Shown one piece after another: positions 26,662 to 28,700 of a stretch of DNA of 28,700 bases; position 1 is the first letter of the stretch, and each line of letters opens with the position of its first letter. Below the pieces are notes generated by a model. That model worked only from the letters and a program-made list of their open reading frames with translations, was not told the DNA's origin and searched no databases. Made by a program: the position numbers and the translations under genes. Source of the DNA: Desulfobacteraceae bacterium (GTDB taxonomy: Bacteria > Desulfobacterota > Desulfobacteria > Desulfobacterales > SURF-15); the NCBI GenBank assembly GCA_003599475.1, contig QZKK01000098.1:1-28700 (forward strand), in the 5' to 3' direction.

Positions 26662-26780
26662 GAAAAGCGTCTTATCGGCTGTACTTGTGCGGCGCCGCCG
26701 GTGGAGGTCGGAGGGGGAGGCAGCGGTACATCCACCTGAAGTGTCTGCGCCTCAGCGTCTCTGCCGGGAGATACTCCTTT

Positions 26781-27401
26781 TTACTGCGGAGCATCGAAAT
26801 AGTAGGTAAATCCGACAAAGCCGCCGGCGCCGTTCGACCCGGCGTTTCGGTCCGAGAGGCCTGCGTTTGAGATATGCTCGAAGGTCCCTTCAAAGTCCAT
26901 CGACAGGCTCTTTTTTATCATCCAGTGCAGACCCGCTCCGCCCTGAAGGCTGAATTCAATGGAATTTCCGATGACGGTCTGATTTCGATCCTCGTCGGCG
27001 TCGGTGTAGAGAATCCCCCCGCCCGCTTGCACATACGGAATGATACGGCTTTCTTTGGGGACAAAATTATAGCGCAGAAGCGCCGTTCCACCCGCCATAT
27101 AATTTCCATATCCGGTGAAGATGTCTGAACCGGTAATCTCCAGCAACGGTTCGAAATTTCCCGGCAAAAGAGCGCTCTCCCCGGGGTTGTCGAGCATCCA
27201 CCCCAGTCGCAGGTTCAATTTGCTATAATTGAGCGACGGCCGCTCGCGGCCGATCAAAAACGGGGAAAATACGGCACCGGTGACCGCCTGAACAGAGATC
27301 GTGTTTTTTTTAAAGATCTCTGAAGCCAGTGAAGATCCGCTGTATATGAACGTAAGAAGGATTGTGCAAAGAGCCGAGATTCCGAACTGGAGCTTCCGCA
27401 T
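26781..27401 (-). CDS. PagL-like outer-membrane beta-barrel (acyloxyacyl hydrolase / lipid A deacylase family)
   Basis: The 206-residue product has a signal peptide (about 1-26, ending SLAS) and an eight-strand-type barrel with alternating aromatic residues, ending in FVGFTYYFDAPQ. The PagL motif HISNAG gives His176 and Ser178 of the catalytic triad, with Asn179 for the oxyanion site. The third triad member, Glu140 in Pseudomonas PagL, aligns with Asn190, so lipid A 3-O-deacylase activity is uncertain. The ATG at 27401 has AGGAG about eight bases upstream and is preferred over upstream in-frame ATGs. A 9-bp inverted repeat lies in its leader region. It is separated by a spacer from the Phd/VapC pair on the same strand. 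Confidence 0.85.
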   Translation of the reverse strand: MRKLQFGISALCTILLTFIYSGSSLASEIFKKNTISVQAVTGAVFSPFLIGRERPSLNYSKLNLRLGWMLDNPGESALLPGNFEPLLEITGSDIFTGYGNYMAGGTALLRYNFVPKESRIIPYVQAGGGILYTDADEDRNQTVIGNSIEFSLQGGAGLHWMIKKSLSMDFEGTFEHISNAGLSDRNAGSNGAGGFVGFTYYFDAPQ

Positions 27402-27931
27402 GATTCTCTCCTGTTTCATTCCCGCCACCCACCGGAGGTTCCATCCCGTGGGTCACATCCGGCGCCGTTTGAGTCTTTATGGAACCTGACTTGAGGCTAC
27501 AAAATTAATCTCCTGATTTCAAGGGGAGGCAAGCTCATTTGTTCGTTCATGCGTCCTGCCAAAACGGATTGTATCAGATATAATTGAATCGGGCCTTTTT
27601 GGGTAAAATCGACCCCGGCTTTTTTATCCAATCCAATGGGTGAATGCTCTCTTTTAGGCCTGAAATCGATGTATTTTATGTACGGTTCCCGGGGCTTCTG
27701 TGCAGGTACAAGCAAAAATCCTGTTCTCCGGGTTTGCAATTCTCCGGGCTTATCTGTACGCTATACCAAAAATCAGTTCTCCGCACCCGACGTTTCCTGT
27801 CTCATTACGGCCGGATACAGATCCATAGGGTACGGAAGATTTCCATTTAGGTAAGAACCTGGGACGACAGGCTGTGAGGAGCAAGAGGAAGATTTCCGGA
27901 TACCGTCGTTGCCAGGTGAGGAGAAGAAGGG
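27402..27931. other. Divergent spacer between the PagL-like gene and the sensor kinase
   Basis: No gene is convincing in these 530 bases. AGGTTCCAT (27436-27444) and ATGGAACCT (27479-27487) form a perfect 9-bp inverted repeat upstream of the PagL-like gene. A TATAAT word lies at about 27575 on the plus strand without a good -35. TTCTCCGGG occurs twice (27724-27732 and 27740-27748). If the TATAAT is real, the kinase would have a leader of over 300 bases. Confidence 0.35.
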
Positions 27932-28700
27932 ATGACGGACAGGAGAAAATTCGAATCGCTGCGAAAACAGGCGGAAAAAATCCTCAAAGAGAGCGCAACG
28001 GAGACCTCGCCTGCAACCGATAAGGATCTGATTCACATCATCCATGAGATCGAAATCTCCCATATCGAACTCGATCTTCAAAACCAGGAGCTTCGACGGT
28101 TGTCGGCGGAGCTGGAATCATCGAGAAATGACTACTTCGAGCTTTTCAACTCCGCGCCCGTCGGATTCCTGACCTTAAACCGGAAGGGCGTCATCGATCG
28201 GGTAAACCTTGCCGCCGCAGACATGCTTCAAACCCCTATGGAAGAGCTGATCGGAACGGCATTTTCCCGGCTGATCCATTCCGATGACCGAAAAATCTAT
28301 TTCGATTATCTGCAGGAGGCGGCAGGATCCGAAGCCGGAAATCCCTGTGAACTGAGGCTTTCGCCAGGAGGCGGCCGTCTCGTGTACGTGCAGCTTCAGG
28401 CAAAGCCGGTATACGCGAAAGGCGCAAACCAGGCCCGATGCCAGATCGCACTTTCCGACATCACCCGCCGGAAGGAAACCGAAGAGACGCTTCGCATCAC
28501 CAAGAGCATGCTCGAGCAAAGGATCGAAGCCCGCACCGCCGAGCTTACGGCCAGCAATCTCGAGCTCAAGAAGCGCTCCGAGCAGCTCGCCATGCTGACC
28601 TCGGAGCTTACGCTGGCAGAGCACCGGGAACGCCGGCGCCTGGCTCAGATTCTCCACGATCAGATCCAGCAGCTTCTAGTCGGAGCCAAGATCAACCTAG
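27932..28700 (+). CDS. PAS-domain sensor histidine kinase, HisKA_3 type (5' part only)
   Basis: The frame is open to the window edge (256 codons). Residues about 35-65 form a helical segment of the kind HEIEISHIELDLQNQELRR that precedes the PAS domain in many deltaproteobacterial kinases. The PAS domain (about 68-180) reads YFELFNSAPVGFLTLNRKG and ends at LSDITRRKETEE. A coiled coil (about 190-230) leads to ERRRLAQILHDQIQQLL, with His242 as phospho-acceptor in a HisKA_3 box, the NarX/DegS-type domain. No membrane helix is seen, so it is probably cytoplasmic. GGAGAAGAAGGG precedes the ATG. A LuxR-type response regulator is expected beyond the right edge. Confidence 0.9.
   Translation, partial: MTDRRKFESLRKQAEKILKESATETSPATDKDLIHIIHEIEISHIELDLQNQELRRLSAELESSRNDYFELFNSAPVGFLTLNRKGVIDRVNLAAADMLQTPMEELIGTAFSRLIHSDDRKIYFDYLQEAAGSEAGNPCELRLSPGGGRLVYVQLQAKPVYAKGANQARCQIALSDITRRKETEETLRITKSMLEQRIEARTAELTASNLELKKRSEQLAMLTSELTLAEHRERRRLAQILHDQIQQLLVGAKINL

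Overview
The window looks like a chromosomal piece of a Gram-negative, flagellated, anaerobic bacterium, most likely a sulfate-reducing Desulfobacterota (Desulfobacterales-like). The reasons are the single-chain pyruvate:ferredoxin oxidoreductase, the Kdo transferase and PagL-type outer-membrane protein (an LPS outer membrane), the FlgM pair with a DVU0524-type partner, the phoH / 7TM-HD / ybeY order, and the style of the PAS kinases and extragenic palindromes. This is inference from gene content; no rRNA, tRNA, CRISPR array or insertion sequence was recognised.

Layout. Left part (1-7.2 kb): a small secreted hypothetical protein, an HpcH/HpaI aldolase flanked by heptanucleotide repeats, a minus-strand pair (LppC-like lipoprotein then waaA), a divergently transcribed DUF4124 protein, and a class II fructose-bisphosphate-aldolase-type enzyme. 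Flagellar regulation island (7.3-8.8 kb): a sigma-28-like promoter, a FlgM-associated protein, flgM, a strong terminator, and an unassigned small protein. Housekeeping core (8.8-18.2 kb): mazG and cvpA on the minus strand; then phoH, a PgpH-type 7TM-HD phosphodiesterase and ybeY on the plus strand, followed by the 1170-residue PFOR and a perfect 15-bp-stem terminator.

Accessory zone (18.2-26.7 kb): an MNT/HEPN pair, a REC-SpoIIE phosphatase with a histidine-less HisKA-like segment, a VapB(AbrB)/VapC pair, an isolated mandelate racemase with the full catalytic set and different base composition, a 700-bp gene-free stretch full of palindromes and heptamer repeats, a YkgJ cysteine-cluster protein translationally coupled to an FGGY sugar kinase, and a Phd/VapC pair. 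Both VapBC-type pairs have a sigma-70-like promoter whose -10 box lies inside an inverted repeat, which fits autorepression. Right end (26.8-28.7 kb): a PagL-like outer-membrane beta-barrel and the 5' part of a PAS/HisKA_3 sensor kinase that runs off the window.

How the genes work together. The best supported functional units are the FlgM module (flagellar sigma-factor control), the phoH/pgpH/ybeY set (RNA maturation plus probable c-di-AMP turnover), mazG/cvpA, LppC/waaA (envelope), and the three two-gene toxin-antitoxin-type modules. I did not find a clearly new multi-gene defence or metabolic system. The most unusual signals are the recurring heptanucleotide arrays in the spacers, the foreign-looking mandelate racemase, the degenerate HisKA fused to REC-SpoIIE, and the 101-nt out-of-frame overlap between the pgpH-like gene and ybeY.
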